A stretch of DNA of 64,000 bases from JAEZBP01 sp963832725 (GTDB lineage: Bacteria > Myxococcota_A > Polyangia > Polyangiales > Sandaracinaceae), in contig CAWHVG010000005.1 in assembly GCA_963832725.1 (NCBI GenBank), positions 1,426,001-1,490,000 on the forward strand. Reading direction: 5' to 3'. The notes under the pieces are model-generated. The model was not told the DNA's origin, made no database searches, and saw nothing but the letters and a program-made list of their open reading frames with translations. Position numbers and translations under genes: made by a program. Below, piece after piece: positions 1 to 10,406 of this stretch. Position 1 is the stretch's first letter; each line of letters opens with the position of its first letter.

Positions 1-1641
1 GCCACGCACCAGCGAGGTCAGCGCCTCGCGGGTGATGACGAGCTGATCCTCGCGCAGCCCGTGCGCCTCGCGCTGCTTGGGGACGAGGTGCTTCTGGGCG
101 ATACCGATCTTCTCTTCGTCGACGTAGCCGGGCAGCTCGATCGCCTCCATCCGGTCGCGCAGCGCCGCGGGCACGGTGTCGAGCACGTTGGCGGTCGCGA
201 TGAAGAGCACGCTCGAGAGATCGAAGGGCACGCCGAGGTAGTTGTCGGTGAAGGTCGCGTTCTGCTCGGGATCGAGCACCTCGAGGAGCGCCGACGCCGG
301 GTCGCCGCGGAAGTCCTTCCCGAGCTTGTCGACCTCGTCGAGCACGAAGACCGGATTGCGCGTGCCGGCCTGCCTCAAGCTGCGGAGGATCTGCCCGGGC
401 ATCGCGCCGATGTAGGTGCGGCGGTGGCCGCGGATCTCCGCCTCGTCGTGCATGCCGCCGAGCGAGACGCGGACGAGCTTTCGCCCGAGCGCCCGCGCGA
501 TCGATCGACCGAGCGACGTCTTGCCCACTCCCGGCGGGCCCACGAAGCAGAGGATCGGACCTTTGAGCTGCGGTTTGAGACGGTAGACCGAGAGGTACTC
601 GAGGATGCGCTCTTTCACTTTGCCGAGGTCCTCGTGATCCTCGTCGAGGATTGCCGCCGCCTCCCGGACGTCGACGGAGCCCGCGCTGGTGGTCGACCAA
701 GGCAGCTCGGCCATCCACTCCAGGTAGTTGCGGACGGTCGCGTGCTCCGGCGACTCGTGCGGCATCCGGGCCAGCCGGGTCAGCTCGCGGCGAACTTCTT
801 CGGCGGCGGCGTCCGGCAGCTCGCCGCGCTCGATCTTGGCACGCAGCTCCTCCAGATCACGATCGTCCGGCTCCTCGCCCAGCTCGCGCCGGAGGGCGCG
901 CACCTGCTCCTCCAGGAAGTAGCGGCGCTGGGCGTCGGTGATCTCCTTGGTCGCCTGATCTTTGATGCGCGTCACGACCCGCTGCTCCTCGCGGAGCCGG
1001 ACCAGCGCGCGGATCAGGCTCCACATCCGCTCGCCGACGTCGGTCGTCTCGAGCAGCCCCTGGCGAACGTCGAGGGAGAGCTCGGGGACGGCCCAGGCGA
1101 CGAAGTCGGTGAGCAGCGCGGGGTCCTCGATCTCCTGCACCGTGGTCGGAAGCTCCGGTGTGCCGCCGCCGGACGCCTCGATCGCCTCCGTGTACAGCGT
1201 CTGGATGGTGCGGTTCATCCCGCCGTGCTCGACGTCCCGCACCGGAGGCGTCTCGCGCAGCGGCTCCACCCGAACGCGCAGGCGAGGCGGTCCGGCCCGC
1301 TCGGTGCCGAGCCGCACGCGCACGATGCCTTCGAGGAACGCGACCACCGCCTGCCCCTCGCCCGCGGTCATCTCCGCCACGCGGTGCACGCGCGCCAGCG
1401 TGCCGACGTCGTACACGTCGCGCCGGCCGATGCGCGGTGCAGCCGGGTCGCGTTGCCGCACGGCGACCACCACGCCCTCCGGGCCGAGCTCCTTGAGCGC
1501 CTCCACCACGGCGGACACGCCCACGGCCACCGCCAGCACCGTGCGAGGGAAGAGCACCTGCTCCGCGAGCGGCAGGACCACGACCCCCGCGGGGTCGGCG
1601 AGCGCGCGCTGCGCGTCGCCATCGAAAGTCTCGGCAGTCAC
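1..1641 (-). CDS. lon: ATP-dependent Lon protease, 3' end outside window
   Basis: Cytosolic AAA+ serine protease that unfolds and degrades misfolded and regulatory proteins. About 547 codons are visible: an N-terminal LON substrate-binding domain (VVVLPLAEQVLFPRTVL near residue 25), the coiled linker, then the ATPase with Walker A GPPGVGKTS near residue 370 and the Lon signatures RGHRRTYIGAMPG and LDEVDKLGKDFRGDP. Family length is about 800 residues, so the proteolytic domain with the Ser-Lys dyad lies beyond the left edge. A GTG start at 1641 is chosen because it begins the LON domain and is preceded by GTAGGGGGC. The sigma-54 regulator lies 223 bp upstream on the same strand. Recognition is firm; the exact start is inferred. 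Confidence 0.93.
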   Translation of the reverse strand, partial: MTAETFDGDAQRALADPAGVVVLPLAEQVLFPRTVLAVAVGVSAVVEALKELGPEGVVVAVRQRDPAAPRIGRRDVYDVGTLARVHRVAEMTAGEGQAVVAFLEGIVRVRLGTERAGPPRLRVRVEPLRETPPVRDVEHGGMNRTIQTLYTEAIEASGGGTPELPTTVQEIEDPALLTDFVAWAVPELSLDVRQGLLETTDVGERMWSLIRALVRLREEQRVVTRIKDQATKEITDAQRRYFLEEQVRALRRELGEEPDDRDLEELRAKIERGELPDAAAEEVRRELTRLARMPHESPEHATVRNYLEWMAELPWSTTSAGSVDVREAAAILDEDHEDLGKVKERILEYLSVYRLKPQLKGPILCFVGPPGVGKTSLGRSIARALGRKLVRVSLGGMHDEAEIRGHRRTYIGAMPGQILRSLRQAGTRNPVFVLDEVDKLGKDFRGDPASALLEVLDPEQNATFTDNYLGVPFDLSSVLFIATANVLDTVPAALRDRMEAIELPGYVDEEKIGIAQKHLVPKQREAHGLREDQLVITREALTSLVRG

Positions 1642-1864
1642 GCCCCCTACGGGTGCACCGACCGTGCCCGCAGGCGGCGACGCGCGACCCGAGCATCCGT
1701 CGCGCGAGCGCCGACACGCTTCCACCGAGGAAGCGCGCGCTCGCCTCCCCTTCGCCACGGGTCATCGGCCCCCATGGCGCGCCGATCGCCCACCATCTCG
1801 TCTGCGGGTCGTCTGCGCGCTCGCCGCGCGACGCTTCGCCCGCCACGCGGCTTCGACGACCGGC

Positions 1865-3277
<1,413 letters not shown>

Positions 3278-3495
3278 ACTCTTCGCTCCTCGGGTGGGTG
3301 TGCAGCGTAGCACCCTGCGCGGACGGCGCGGGGCGCTTCGGAGACGGGAGCGGAGACCTACACGCGAACGGCGAAGGGCGCATCCGGCGGCAGGGCGCGG
3401 AGACGCTCACCCCTCGCGTTCGGCGCCCTTCTGCACCGACCATGCGCGGCAGCGGGGTGTCGTCCCCCCGACTCCGAACGCGGCGAGCCTGCGCC
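3278..3495. other. intergenic, no gene seen
   Basis: About 220 bp between the response regulator start and the FG-GAP gene stop. I see no convincing coding sequence or clear terminator. Confidence 0.4.
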
Positions 3496-4851
3496 TCAGG
3501 GCTGACAGCGGGGGCCGGTGGTGGTGGGCGAGTCGCCGTCCAGACCGGTGCAGAGGAAGAGGTAGGCGACGTTCGCGTTCGGCGCGCCGGCGACGGGCTC
3601 GGCCCGCCGGCCGGTGCCGGCGTTGGTCATCGCGCCGGGCACCGTGGCCACCGCCGTGCCCAGCCGCTCGCCGGCCTTCGGGCTCGACGGGAAAAGCCCG
3701 ACCACGGTGGTGGCGAGGTCGGTGAGGCTCGCCGTGCCGTGGAAGACGTAGACCGCGCCCGCTCCGCCGAGCCCATTGACCGTGGCGAGAGGCGCGCCGA
3801 CGATCAGCTCGTCCACGCCGTCGCCGTCCACGTCGCCGGTCGCCAGCGCGGCGCCGAAGTCGGCGTCGGTGCACACGATGCCCTCGACGTTCGGGCACGC
3901 CAGCTCCACCGCGGGCGCCCACGAGCCGTCGCAGGTCCCCTCGGGCGGCATGGCCGCGCCGTCGTAGATGCGCACCACGTCGAGGCGGCCAGTACCCGAG
4001 CCGCTGCCGATCGCCACCTCCGGCACACCGTCGCCGTTCAGGTCGCCGACGGCCAGCGCCCGGCCCCAACCGTCGGCCGTCTCGTCGAGGCAGTCCCGGA
4101 CGTGCGTCGTCACGACCGTTCCGTCGATGCTGCTGGTGGCCACGATGACCCGCTTGGTCGCGCCGACCGGCGCCGACGCCGCCAAGAGCACGGTGCTCCC
4201 GTCGAGGACCCCGGCCGCCAAACCCAAGCCGAGCTGCGTGCCTGCGCCCGCCCCTTCCGAGAGGTCCAGCTGCACCGGCGTGCCGACGTCGGGCAGCCGG
4301 TAGACGGCGCCGTTGCCCCCCGAGGCCGCGGGCGCGCCGAAGAACGCGCGTGCGAGCGGGTGGTCGGGCATGCCGACGGCGGTCGCACCGAAGCGTTCGC
4401 CGCCCGGGCCGTTGGTCACGGCGATGTGGCTCGGGTCGTCCTCGCAACGGATCTTCACCTCGCCCGAGTCGGGGGCGGCGGCGGCGACGCAGAGCTCGCG
4501 GTCCCCCCAGCGCGGGATGCCGGCCAGCGAGATGCCCGCGCCCATCATGCAGGGCGCGTCGTGGTTGCAGCCCGTGAGGGTGAGGGTCTCGACGTCGAGG
4601 GCGTCGGCGGTGAGGACCGCGTGGACCTCGAAGGCCGAGGACGGGCCCGCGCTGATGGCGACGCGGGAGTCGTACACGCCTCCGAGCATCCCGCCGTAGC
4701 CGGTCACGACCGAGCCGAAGTCGAGCGGCCCGTCGTTCGGGGCTTCGTAGGCGATGGTCGGCGCCTGTCCGCGCAGGTGATCGTACTGCGTCGGGTCGCA
4801 GCCGAGCGAGAGCAGCGCGACGAGCAGCGAGAGCGTTCGGAGCGTGCGCAT
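3496..4851 (-). CDS. FG-GAP repeat lipoprotein
   Basis: Predicted envelope lipoprotein of 451 residues: signal peptide MRTLRTLSLLVALLSLGC with lipobox LSLGC, then integrin-alpha-like FG-GAP/VCBS repeats. Diagnostic calcium-loop motifs are VGDLNGDGVPEVAIG and TGDVDGDGVDELIVG, spaced as in beta-propeller blades. Several Cys pairs suggest an oxidising location. The start lies 1 nt after the stop of the PEGA gene upstream, so the two are almost certainly cotranscribed. Function beyond a surface or periplasmic propeller scaffold is unknown. Confidence 0.85.
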   Translation of the reverse strand: MRTLRTLSLLVALLSLGCDPTQYDHLRGQAPTIAYEAPNDGPLDFGSVVTGYGGMLGGVYDSRVAISAGPSSAFEVHAVLTADALDVETLTLTGCNHDAPCMMGAGISLAGIPRWGDRELCVAAAAPDSGEVKIRCEDDPSHIAVTNGPGGERFGATAVGMPDHPLARAFFGAPAASGGNGAVYRLPDVGTPVQLDLSEGAGAGTQLGLGLAAGVLDGSTVLLAASAPVGATKRVIVATSSIDGTVVTTHVRDCLDETADGWGRALAVGDLNGDGVPEVAIGSGSGTGRLDVVRIYDGAAMPPEGTCDGSWAPAVELACPNVEGIVCTDADFGAALATGDVDGDGVDELIVGAPLATVNGLGGAGAVYVFHGTASLTDLATTVVGLFPSSPKAGERLGTAVATVPGAMTNAGTGRRAEPVAGAPNANVAYLFLCTGLDGDSPTTTGPRCQP

Positions 4852-4852
4852 C

Positions 4853-5854
4853 TCAGAACCTGCCCGCCACCGCGAGCCCGCCGGCGCCGCGCGGATCGAA
4901 GTAGGGCGTGACCGCGATCGGGGTCGAGTCCAGATTGTGACCCTCGGAGGCCGGGCTGGTCTCGCGGGCGAAGAAGTAGATGGAGAGCGCGCCGAAGAGC
5001 AGCGCGAAGCCGAAGCCGACGTCGGCGCCGATCGCGTAGTAGAGCCCGCGGTCGAGGCGCGGGTCGTCGGTGGCGAGCGTCCCCGCGTCGCGCGCTTGGG
5101 CGACCGAGCTGCTCACGTCGTTGGCCAGCACGGCGCCAGTGATCCCGCCCGCGAGGAAGACCAGCGAGAGCACCATCGTGCTCCACCCGCTCCCGCGGTC
5201 GGTCTCGGGCTGGAGCTGCACGCGCACCCGGGAGACCTGTCCGGCCTCCACGACGACGCGCGTCTCCCAGCTCTTCTGGCCCTCGGCGTCGACGCGCACT
5301 CGGTAGTTGCCCGGCGCGATGCGCCCCTCGAAAGGGATGCGGCCGACGTCGTGATCGTCGACGAGCACGTGCGCGCCGGTGGGATCGCCGTCGACGCGGA
5401 TCCCGCCGAGGGGCCCATCCGTCGCCGGCTCGGCGCCGTCGGTGGCAGTGACGGTGGCCGTGCCGGCGGTGGCCGTGCCGGCGGTGGGGCTCGCGGCGGC
5501 GGTGTCGGACGGAGCGCTCTCGGACGGCTCCTCGGCGTCGCTCGCCGCGCCCGTCTCGGGAGCGGGCTCGCTCTCGCCGGATTCGCTCGCGGGTTGGTCG
5601 CTCGCGGGCGGATTGCTCGCAGCGCTCTCGCCCGCCGCCGGCGATGCCTCCGCAGGCGCGCTCTCGGATGGCGCCTCCGCCGTGCTCTCGGACGGCGCGG
5701 GCCCGTCCTCGGGCGCGTCCACCGCCACCGACTCGGGCGGAGTCTCCGGCTCGAGCGGGTCGGGCGCCTCGCCTTCTTGCGCGAAGGCGGGACAGGCCGC
5801 GGCCAGGACGAACGCGGCGCACAGAAAGCGAAGCTGGCGCATGGGCACTCCCAT
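4853..5854 (-). CDS. PEGA-domain membrane protein
   Basis: About 333 residues. A signal peptide (MRQLRFLCAAFVLAAACPAFA) is followed by a roughly 110-residue linker rich in Pro, Glu, Ser and Ala, then a PEGA domain (GGIRVDGDPTGAHVLVDD...GRIAPGNYRVRVDAEG), and two hydrophobic stretches (MVLSLVFLAGGITGAVLA; YAIGADVGFGFALLFGALSIYFFA). PEGA domains are surface beta-sandwiches common in myxobacteria, often beside Ser/Thr kinases. The start at 5854 is set by GGAGGGG five bases upstream; an ATG four codons later is possible. First gene of a two-gene operon with the FG-GAP lipoprotein. Confidence 0.82.
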   Translation of the reverse strand: MGVPMRQLRFLCAAFVLAAACPAFAQEGEAPDPLEPETPPESVAVDAPEDGPAPSESTAEAPSESAPAEASPAAGESAASNPPASDQPASESGESEPAPETGAASDAEEPSESAPSDTAAASPTAGTATAGTATVTATDGAEPATDGPLGGIRVDGDPTGAHVLVDDHDVGRIPFEGRIAPGNYRVRVDAEGQKSWETRVVVEAGQVSRVRVQLQPETDRGSGWSTMVLSLVFLAGGITGAVLANDVSSSVAQARDAGTLATDDPRLDRGLYYAIGADVGFGFALLFGALSIYFFARETSPASEGHNLDSTPIAVTPYFDPRGAGGLAVAGRF

Positions 5855-6097
5855 CGAAGCCCCTCCATGGTACCAGCAGGGGCGACCACGGGGCGGGTTT
5901 CGCGCGGGACGCGACGCGACGCGACGCTGTCGGCGAGGCGCGAGATGCGATGGACACGGCTCCACCGCCGCACGCCGAGCGCTCGCACCTACGACGGCAA
6001 CAGGGAGTTCCCCGACACGCTCATTCGTCATTCTCTTTCCGCTATCGACAGCGTCTCTCGGCGGTGCGAGGATGACGACTCAACGACGAGGTGCGAG

Positions 6098-6382
6098 ATG
6101 CGGGATGTTCGCTCTTGGGTCACGACGCTGCCCACAGTGGCACTGGCCTCGACCTGGCTCTCCGCCTGCTCATCGACCGTGGCCGGCGGCCCTTGTGACG
6201 GCGACTCGCCGGCTGCCGCGTGCAGCCAATCGTGCGGAACCGGCGCGGCGGCGTGCCCGACCGGCTTCTACTGCGGGACCTCCGGCACCTGCAGCGCCGA
6301 CTGTGGCACGGCGTGCACGCAGTTCATGCACATGGGCGGGTCCATCTCCGCGCGCTTCCCCTGCACCGCGATCCTCGGCTGA
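6098..6382 (+). CDS. small Cys-rich lipoprotein
   Basis: 94 residues. A signal peptide ends in lipobox LSAC, followed by a Cys-rich mature part (GTAAACPTGFYCGTSGTCSADCGTACTQF) with about ten cysteines, so probably a small disulfide-bonded outer-surface protein. The start is supported by GAGG six bases upstream. No family assigned. It lies alone between two minus-strand genes and ends 16 bp before the stop of the convergent gene. Confidence 0.72.
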   Translation: MRDVRSWVTTLPTVALASTWLSACSSTVAGGPCDGDSPAAACSQSCGTGAAACPTGFYCGTSGTCSADCGTACTQFMHMGGSISARFPCTAILG

Positions 6383-6398
6383 TCGCGCCACAGGGAGG

Positions 6399-7559
6399 TC
6401 AGCGGAATCGGCTGGCGAGGCCGAGCATGATCGTCGGGCCCCACGTCCAGTCGTCCTGGGCGCAGGGCCCGAAGCCGCAGCTCGGCCGGAAACGCATGGC
6501 CGAGAAGCCGGCGGCGATCTCCATCGCCCAATGGCCCGGGCGGCGGCCCGCCGCGCCATCGAAGAAGATGCGCGTGCCGAGCTCCCAGCGAAGCCAGCCG
6601 AGCTCGGGCGCGAAGTCGGCGCGGCTCAGGACCAGCTCCACCGCGTCCCCCGCGGGCAGCACCATCTCGAGGCCTCCGTCACCGAAGATCACGCTCCGGG
6701 CTTCCTCGTCCCAGCCGAGCGAGAGGTGCAGCTCGAAGTGCAAGAAGTCGTAGGGGCCGATTCGACCGGTGAGGCCGAGGAGCGGCGCGACGGGCGCCCC
6801 CGTCCGCGCGAGGGTGGCGGCGCCCGCGTAGACGCCGATGGCGCCGGCGTCGCCGTCGATCCGCGCCTGGAAGGTCGCGCGCCAGCCGTAGCGTCCATTG
6901 GGAACGTGGTCGCCCACGAAGAGGTACGAGCTCACCGAGAGCCCGAGCACGACGCCGTCGACGGGAGCCTGCTCGAGCATCAGGTCGAGGTTCGGCGCGA
7001 CGCCGGTGCGGTCCATGGCCGGCATCCCGCGGGCTCGCGCGGTGAGCAGCCACGTGCCGGCGCGCGGCGGCGCGTAGAGCTCGCGCGGAAACCAGCGGAA
7101 GCTCTCCTCCGGATCGATGCTGGGACGCGCGTCGCGGAAGGGTCGCGCGGTGAGATAGCGGGCGACGAGCTGCTGCTGGACGGCCAGCGCGACCTCGTCG
7201 GCGGGCTCATCGGTCACCAGGCGGACCGTGACGTGGCGGAGCGCGGCCGGAGGGACGTCGATCGAGATGTAGGCCGCCCTCGTCGCAGAGACGGTGATGT
7301 CCACCCCCGCGCGCTGGCCCGGGCCGACCGAGCGCGCGAGCCGCGTGGCGATCTCCTGCGGGGAGAGCTCGATCTCGCCGTGCACGCAGACGTCGACCTG
7401 CTCGGCGGTCGCGCACGAGGGCGCGACGTCGCCATCCGACTCCTGGGCATGGACGGGACGCGCGAAGTCGGCGCCGGAGTCCTGCGCGTGTGCGTGGACG
7501 GAGGGCGCGGCGAGCGTCACCGCGACGACCAGCGCCTGCCACCTCCCGCGCGCGCCCAT
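6399..7559 (-). CDS. secreted protein of unknown function
   Basis: 386 residues beginning with a signal peptide (MGARGRWQALVVAVTLAAPSVHAHAQ). The N-terminal third has Cys pairs (APSCATAEQVDVCVHGEIEL) and a beta-rich pattern. The C-terminal two thirds alternate short polar and aromatic strands and end in GPTIMLGLASRFR, an aromatic/Arg ending typical of outer-membrane beta-barrels. I do not recognise a named family; an outer-membrane protein is my inference. The ATG at 7559 has no good Shine-Dalgarno site. It is divergent from the lipoprotein at 7634, sharing a 74-bp spacer. Confidence 0.7.
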   Translation of the reverse strand: MGARGRWQALVVAVTLAAPSVHAHAQDSGADFARPVHAQESDGDVAPSCATAEQVDVCVHGEIELSPQEIATRLARSVGPGQRAGVDITVSATRAAYISIDVPPAALRHVTVRLVTDEPADEVALAVQQQLVARYLTARPFRDARPSIDPEESFRWFPRELYAPPRAGTWLLTARARGMPAMDRTGVAPNLDLMLEQAPVDGVVLGLSVSSYLFVGDHVPNGRYGWRATFQARIDGDAGAIGVYAGAATLARTGAPVAPLLGLTGRIGPYDFLHFELHLSLGWDEEARSVIFGDGGLEMVLPAGDAVELVLSRADFAPELGWLRWELGTRIFFDGAAGRRPGHWAMEIAAGFSAMRFRPSCGFGPCAQDDWTWGPTIMLGLASRFR

Positions 7560-7633
7560 CCTCAGCGGAACCGACACAGGGCGTATTTCGTTTCGCGACC
7601 GAAGAAAGTTTCCCGTGGCATGTTGGAGCAGCG

Positions 7634-8320
7634 ATGAGGCGGGTCGTGCTCGCGATATGCTGCGCCGGCTTTTGGGGCGCGTGCAACCGGTTCGCTCCGT
7701 TCCGGCCGGCGACGCCGAGAGTCGATGCTCGGGTCCCCGCCGGGGGAGCACCCCGGTCCGCGGCGGTGCTCGTGATCGTCTACCCGGAGAATCCGAGTCC
7801 GCCGAGCTTGGGATGGGTGGACGTCGTGGGCCGGGACGGACAGGTCCTGGCGCGCCTCCGGCCGGGAAGCTGGACCTCCCTCGAGCGCCCCGCGGGCCGA
7901 AGCCGCCTCTACCTCGTGCCGGCTTTCGCTGCCTGGAACGCGCTCGGGCCGGGTCGGATCGGGTTCGTCGACGCGGACCTGGAGCCCGGTCGCTACTACT
8001 ACGCACGCGTCCTCGCGCGCCCGGTGCCGTTCGCCGATTTCAACGACCGAACTTGGTGCGGCCGGCACCGGTCGGCTCTGGAGCTGAGGAGCGCTTGGAG
8101 GCCGACGGGGGAGATCGCCGGAGGCGTACGGGAGACGCTCCTTCCCCGCTGGCAGCTGCCGCCGGTCCCACGAGGCATGCTCGAGCCGGACATGGAGCGG
8201 ATCCAATCGGTCAGCCGCGCGCGCGCCGCGCGGAGGTGTCCGAGCCCCGAGCCCCCGAAGCTCGGCCGTTCGAGCTCGACCCTCTTCCCGCTCGGCCCGC
8301 CCAGGGCAGCTGGATCGTGA
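7634..8320 (+). CDS. lipoprotein, first of a paralogous pair
   Basis: 228 residues, preceded by GGAG six bases before the ATG. The N-terminus MRRVVLAICCAGFWGACN is lipoprotein-like, though WGAC is a poor lipobox. The core (GQVLARLRPGSWTSLERPAGRSRLYLVP...PGRYYYARV) matches the next gene almost position for position, with a shared C-terminal LGRSSSTLFPL-type motif. GSWTSLERPAG followed by PGRYYYARV resembles DUF2846-like carrier lipoproteins. Function unknown; sequence and context suggest tandem duplication of an envelope lipoprotein. Confidence 0.8.
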   Translation: MRRVVLAICCAGFWGACNRFAPFRPATPRVDARVPAGGAPRSAAVLVIVYPENPSPPSLGWVDVVGRDGQVLARLRPGSWTSLERPAGRSRLYLVPAFAAWNALGPGRIGFVDADLEPGRYYYARVLARPVPFADFNDRTWCGRHRSALELRSAWRPTGEIAGGVRETLLPRWQLPPVPRGMLEPDMERIQSVSRARAARRCPSPEPPKLGRSSSTLFPLGPPRAAGS

Positions 8321-8424
8321 CGTACGCGACTTCAGCGTCTCCGCGAGGGCGGGTGACCGATGCGCCGAACGACTCGGCCACACGGAAGAGCGGAACCGTC
8401 TGGGTGTCATGCACCTTCGGCCCG

Positions 8425-9168
8425 ATGCCCCGCGGCTCGCAGGCGGCGTGGATCCGACGAAGCATCACCGTGCTGGCCTGCGCGCTCCTGCTGAGCGCCT
8501 GCAATCAGTTCGGCCCGTTCGCGGCGACGCGGCCGGCGGCACAACCGCGCGCGCTCTCGGGGCCGGCGCCCGCGTCCTCGGCGGTTGTGGTGATCGGCTA
8601 TCCCGAGGCGACGTGGGTGCGGACCTACTACAGCCGCCACGGCCGGTACACGAGGACGCGAGCGGTCCGCGAGTGGGTGGACATCGTGAACGAGAACGGG
8701 GCGGTCCTCGCGCGGCTCCGGCCCGGTACGTGGACCTCCTTCGAGCAGCCGCCCGGCGAGCAGCGGCTCTACCTGGTCCCCGCCTCTGCCGCCTGGAACG
8801 GACTGAGCCCGCAGCGGATGGCTTTCTTGGACGTCCGGCTGCGGCGCGGTCGCTACTACTACGTGCGGGTGCAGGCGGAGACACCGCGCTGCACCAACAA
8901 CATCACCTTCGGGCCGGCCATCGATCTCCGCAGCGCGTGGCTGAGCAACGGCGTCGGGTCCTTGGACTCGCACTTTCGAGCCATCCTCCTCCCTTCGAAC
9001 CGCGTCGCGCCGCCACCGCGCGGGCTCGTCCACCCGGACATGGCCGGCATCCGCCAAGCCGCTCGCGTACGGTCGCGGTCGGGCTGCCTCGCGCCCGCCC
9101 CCATGACGTTGGGCGACACGAGCTCCACGCTTCAGCCGCTTCGCGGAGGTCACGCGTCAGGGCACTAG
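8425..9168 (+). CDS. lipoprotein, second of a paralogous pair
   Basis: 247 residues with a clear lipoprotein signal (IRRSITVLACALLLSAC, lipobox LSAC). Shared landmarks with the preceding gene include GAVLARLRPGTWTSFEQPPG, LYLVPASAAWNGL and RGRYYYVRV. It carries an insertion (ATWVRTYYSRHGRYTRTR) absent from the first copy. The ATG at 8425 is chosen because it gives a full signal peptide; there is no evident ribosome site, and a GTG at 8404 is possible. Its 3' end overlaps the convergent phosphoesterase gene by 12 bp. Confidence 0.8.
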   Translation: MPRGSQAAWIRRSITVLACALLLSACNQFGPFAATRPAAQPRALSGPAPASSAVVVIGYPEATWVRTYYSRHGRYTRTRAVREWVDIVNENGAVLARLRPGTWTSFEQPPGEQRLYLVPASAAWNGLSPQRMAFLDVRLRRGRYYYVRVQAETPRCTNNITFGPAIDLRSAWLSNGVGSLDSHFRAILLPSNRVAPPPRGLVHPDMAGIRQAARVRSRSGCLAPAPMTLGDTSSTLQPLRGGHASGH

Positions 9169-10170
9169 ATCGAAGCGGTTCGGGCCCTCGATCGACTGGT
9201 CGAGGTAAGGCGAGTAGGTCTCGATCTCGACCGTGCCGTCGTTCCGCACGCGGACGAGGCGGAGATAGCCGTCACCGCCGTGGACCTCGGCGCAGGGCGC
9301 GGAGGTGCAGGTCTGGTAGTTCGCCAGCACCTGATGGACGACGGAACCGTCCGCGCGGGTGGAGTCGAGGCGGGCGGCCGTCCCCGGCGGGATCCCCTCC
9401 CCGCTCACGTCGTGGCCCGAGAAGACGAAGCGGACATTGGGGTTCGGCTCGATCAGCTTCGTCCACATCTCCTCGCCGTCGTTGATGGTGCTCGTCGGGC
9501 TGTCCATCATCACGTAATCGTGCGGATCGTATTGCTGACCCGGTGACCCGACGTGGTCGTAGCGCGTGCCGTCCCGGTAGAGGTAGGCGTGGGTGATGAC
9601 GATGGCCGGGGTGTCGGCGTGGGCGCGCAAGACGTCACCCGCCCAGGCCAGCGCCTCGTCGCGCGGGCCGAACTCGAGCGCGATGACCAGCCACCGGCCG
9701 CCCGGGACGTCGAAGAGGCTGAAGCTGTTCTCGATGTGACCCGGCTCGAACGTGCCGCCGAACCACGGCTGCCCCTCGAAGTCGCTGGGCGGGAAGTAGA
9801 CGTTCCCCATGCCCATCCGGTCGGCGATGTGCGTGTAGTCGTGGTTGCCGGCAGTGACGACGTAGGGCACCTCGCCGTCGAGCCGATGCATCGCCATCGA
9901 CGCAACATCCCATTGCATCGCGTCGTCGTGGTCGACGATGTCACCCGTGTGCAGCACGAACGCAATGTGCTGGGCCTCTCGGTGCTCGACGATCCAGCGC
10001 GTCTGCGCGTCGAAGACCTCGGGCCAACTCGACGAGTAGTACTGCGTGTCGGGTAGGACGACGATGCTGTAGGCGACATCACTCGGGACCGGAGGTCCGG
10101 GGATCTCACCGCAGCTCGCCAGCACGACGAGCGAGGTCAGCAGGGCGAGAGACGATCGCGGGCCGTACAC
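9157..10170 (-). CDS. metallophosphoesterase lipoprotein
   Basis: About 337 residues. A GTG start at 10170 gives signal SSLALLTSLVVLASC with lipobox LASC. The mature protein is a calcineurin-like phosphoesterase with the family metal motifs in order: PDTQYY, LHTGDIVDHDD, GNHDYTHI, ITHAYL and FSGHDVSGEG. These Asp, Asn and His residues would bind a di-metal centre cleaving phosphomono- or diesters outside the cytoplasm. The substrate cannot be told from sequence. The frame is open further upstream (to 10296), but that part looks non-coding. Confidence 0.87.
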   Translation of the reverse strand: MYGPRSSLALLTSLVVLASCGEIPGPPVPSDVAYSIVVLPDTQYYSSSWPEVFDAQTRWIVEHREAQHIAFVLHTGDIVDHDDAMQWDVASMAMHRLDGEVPYVVTAGNHDYTHIADRMGMGNVYFPPSDFEGQPWFGGTFEPGHIENSFSLFDVPGGRWLVIALEFGPRDEALAWAGDVLRAHADTPAIVITHAYLYRDGTRYDHVGSPGQQYDPHDYVMMDSPTSTINDGEEMWTKLIEPNPNVRFVFSGHDVSGEGIPPGTAARLDSTRADGSVVHQVLANYQTCTSAPCAEVHGGDGYLRLVRVRNDGTVEIETYSPYLDQSIEGPNRFDLVP

Positions 10171-10313
10171 CGAAACGTGGGTACCGCTGGCGTTCGAGAC
10201 GGTCAAGGCAGGCGAGCGCAACGTGAGCCCCGGCCATCGCCATCTCCCGGGCGGTGCGCGGCGTCGAGTCTGGAAGCGCCGCGGCCGCCTGTACACACTT
10301 CGTACACCGAGAT

Positions 10314-10349
10314 GGACGGAGCCACGACGTAAAAAGCGACGTTCCGTCC
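10314..10349. promoter_or_regulatory. inverted repeat in divergent spacer
   Basis: Arms GGACGGA (10314-10320) and TCCGTCC (10343-10349) enclose a second small symmetry (ACGACGT / ACGTTCC) in the 236-bp spacer between the phosphoesterase and the gene at 10407. The placement suits an operator; there is no direct evidence for a regulator. Confidence 0.35.
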
Positions 10350-10406
10350 AACTTTTGTACCACCCGGGGCTTCCGCTGTCTCTTCGCGTGCACCAGGCCT
10401 TCTCGC

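Noticed and set aside
5460..5760. Low-complexity repeats in the PEGA gene as a separate tandem-repeat locus
   Set aside because: They are codon-level repeats of a Pro/Glu/Ser linker inside an intact reading frame.
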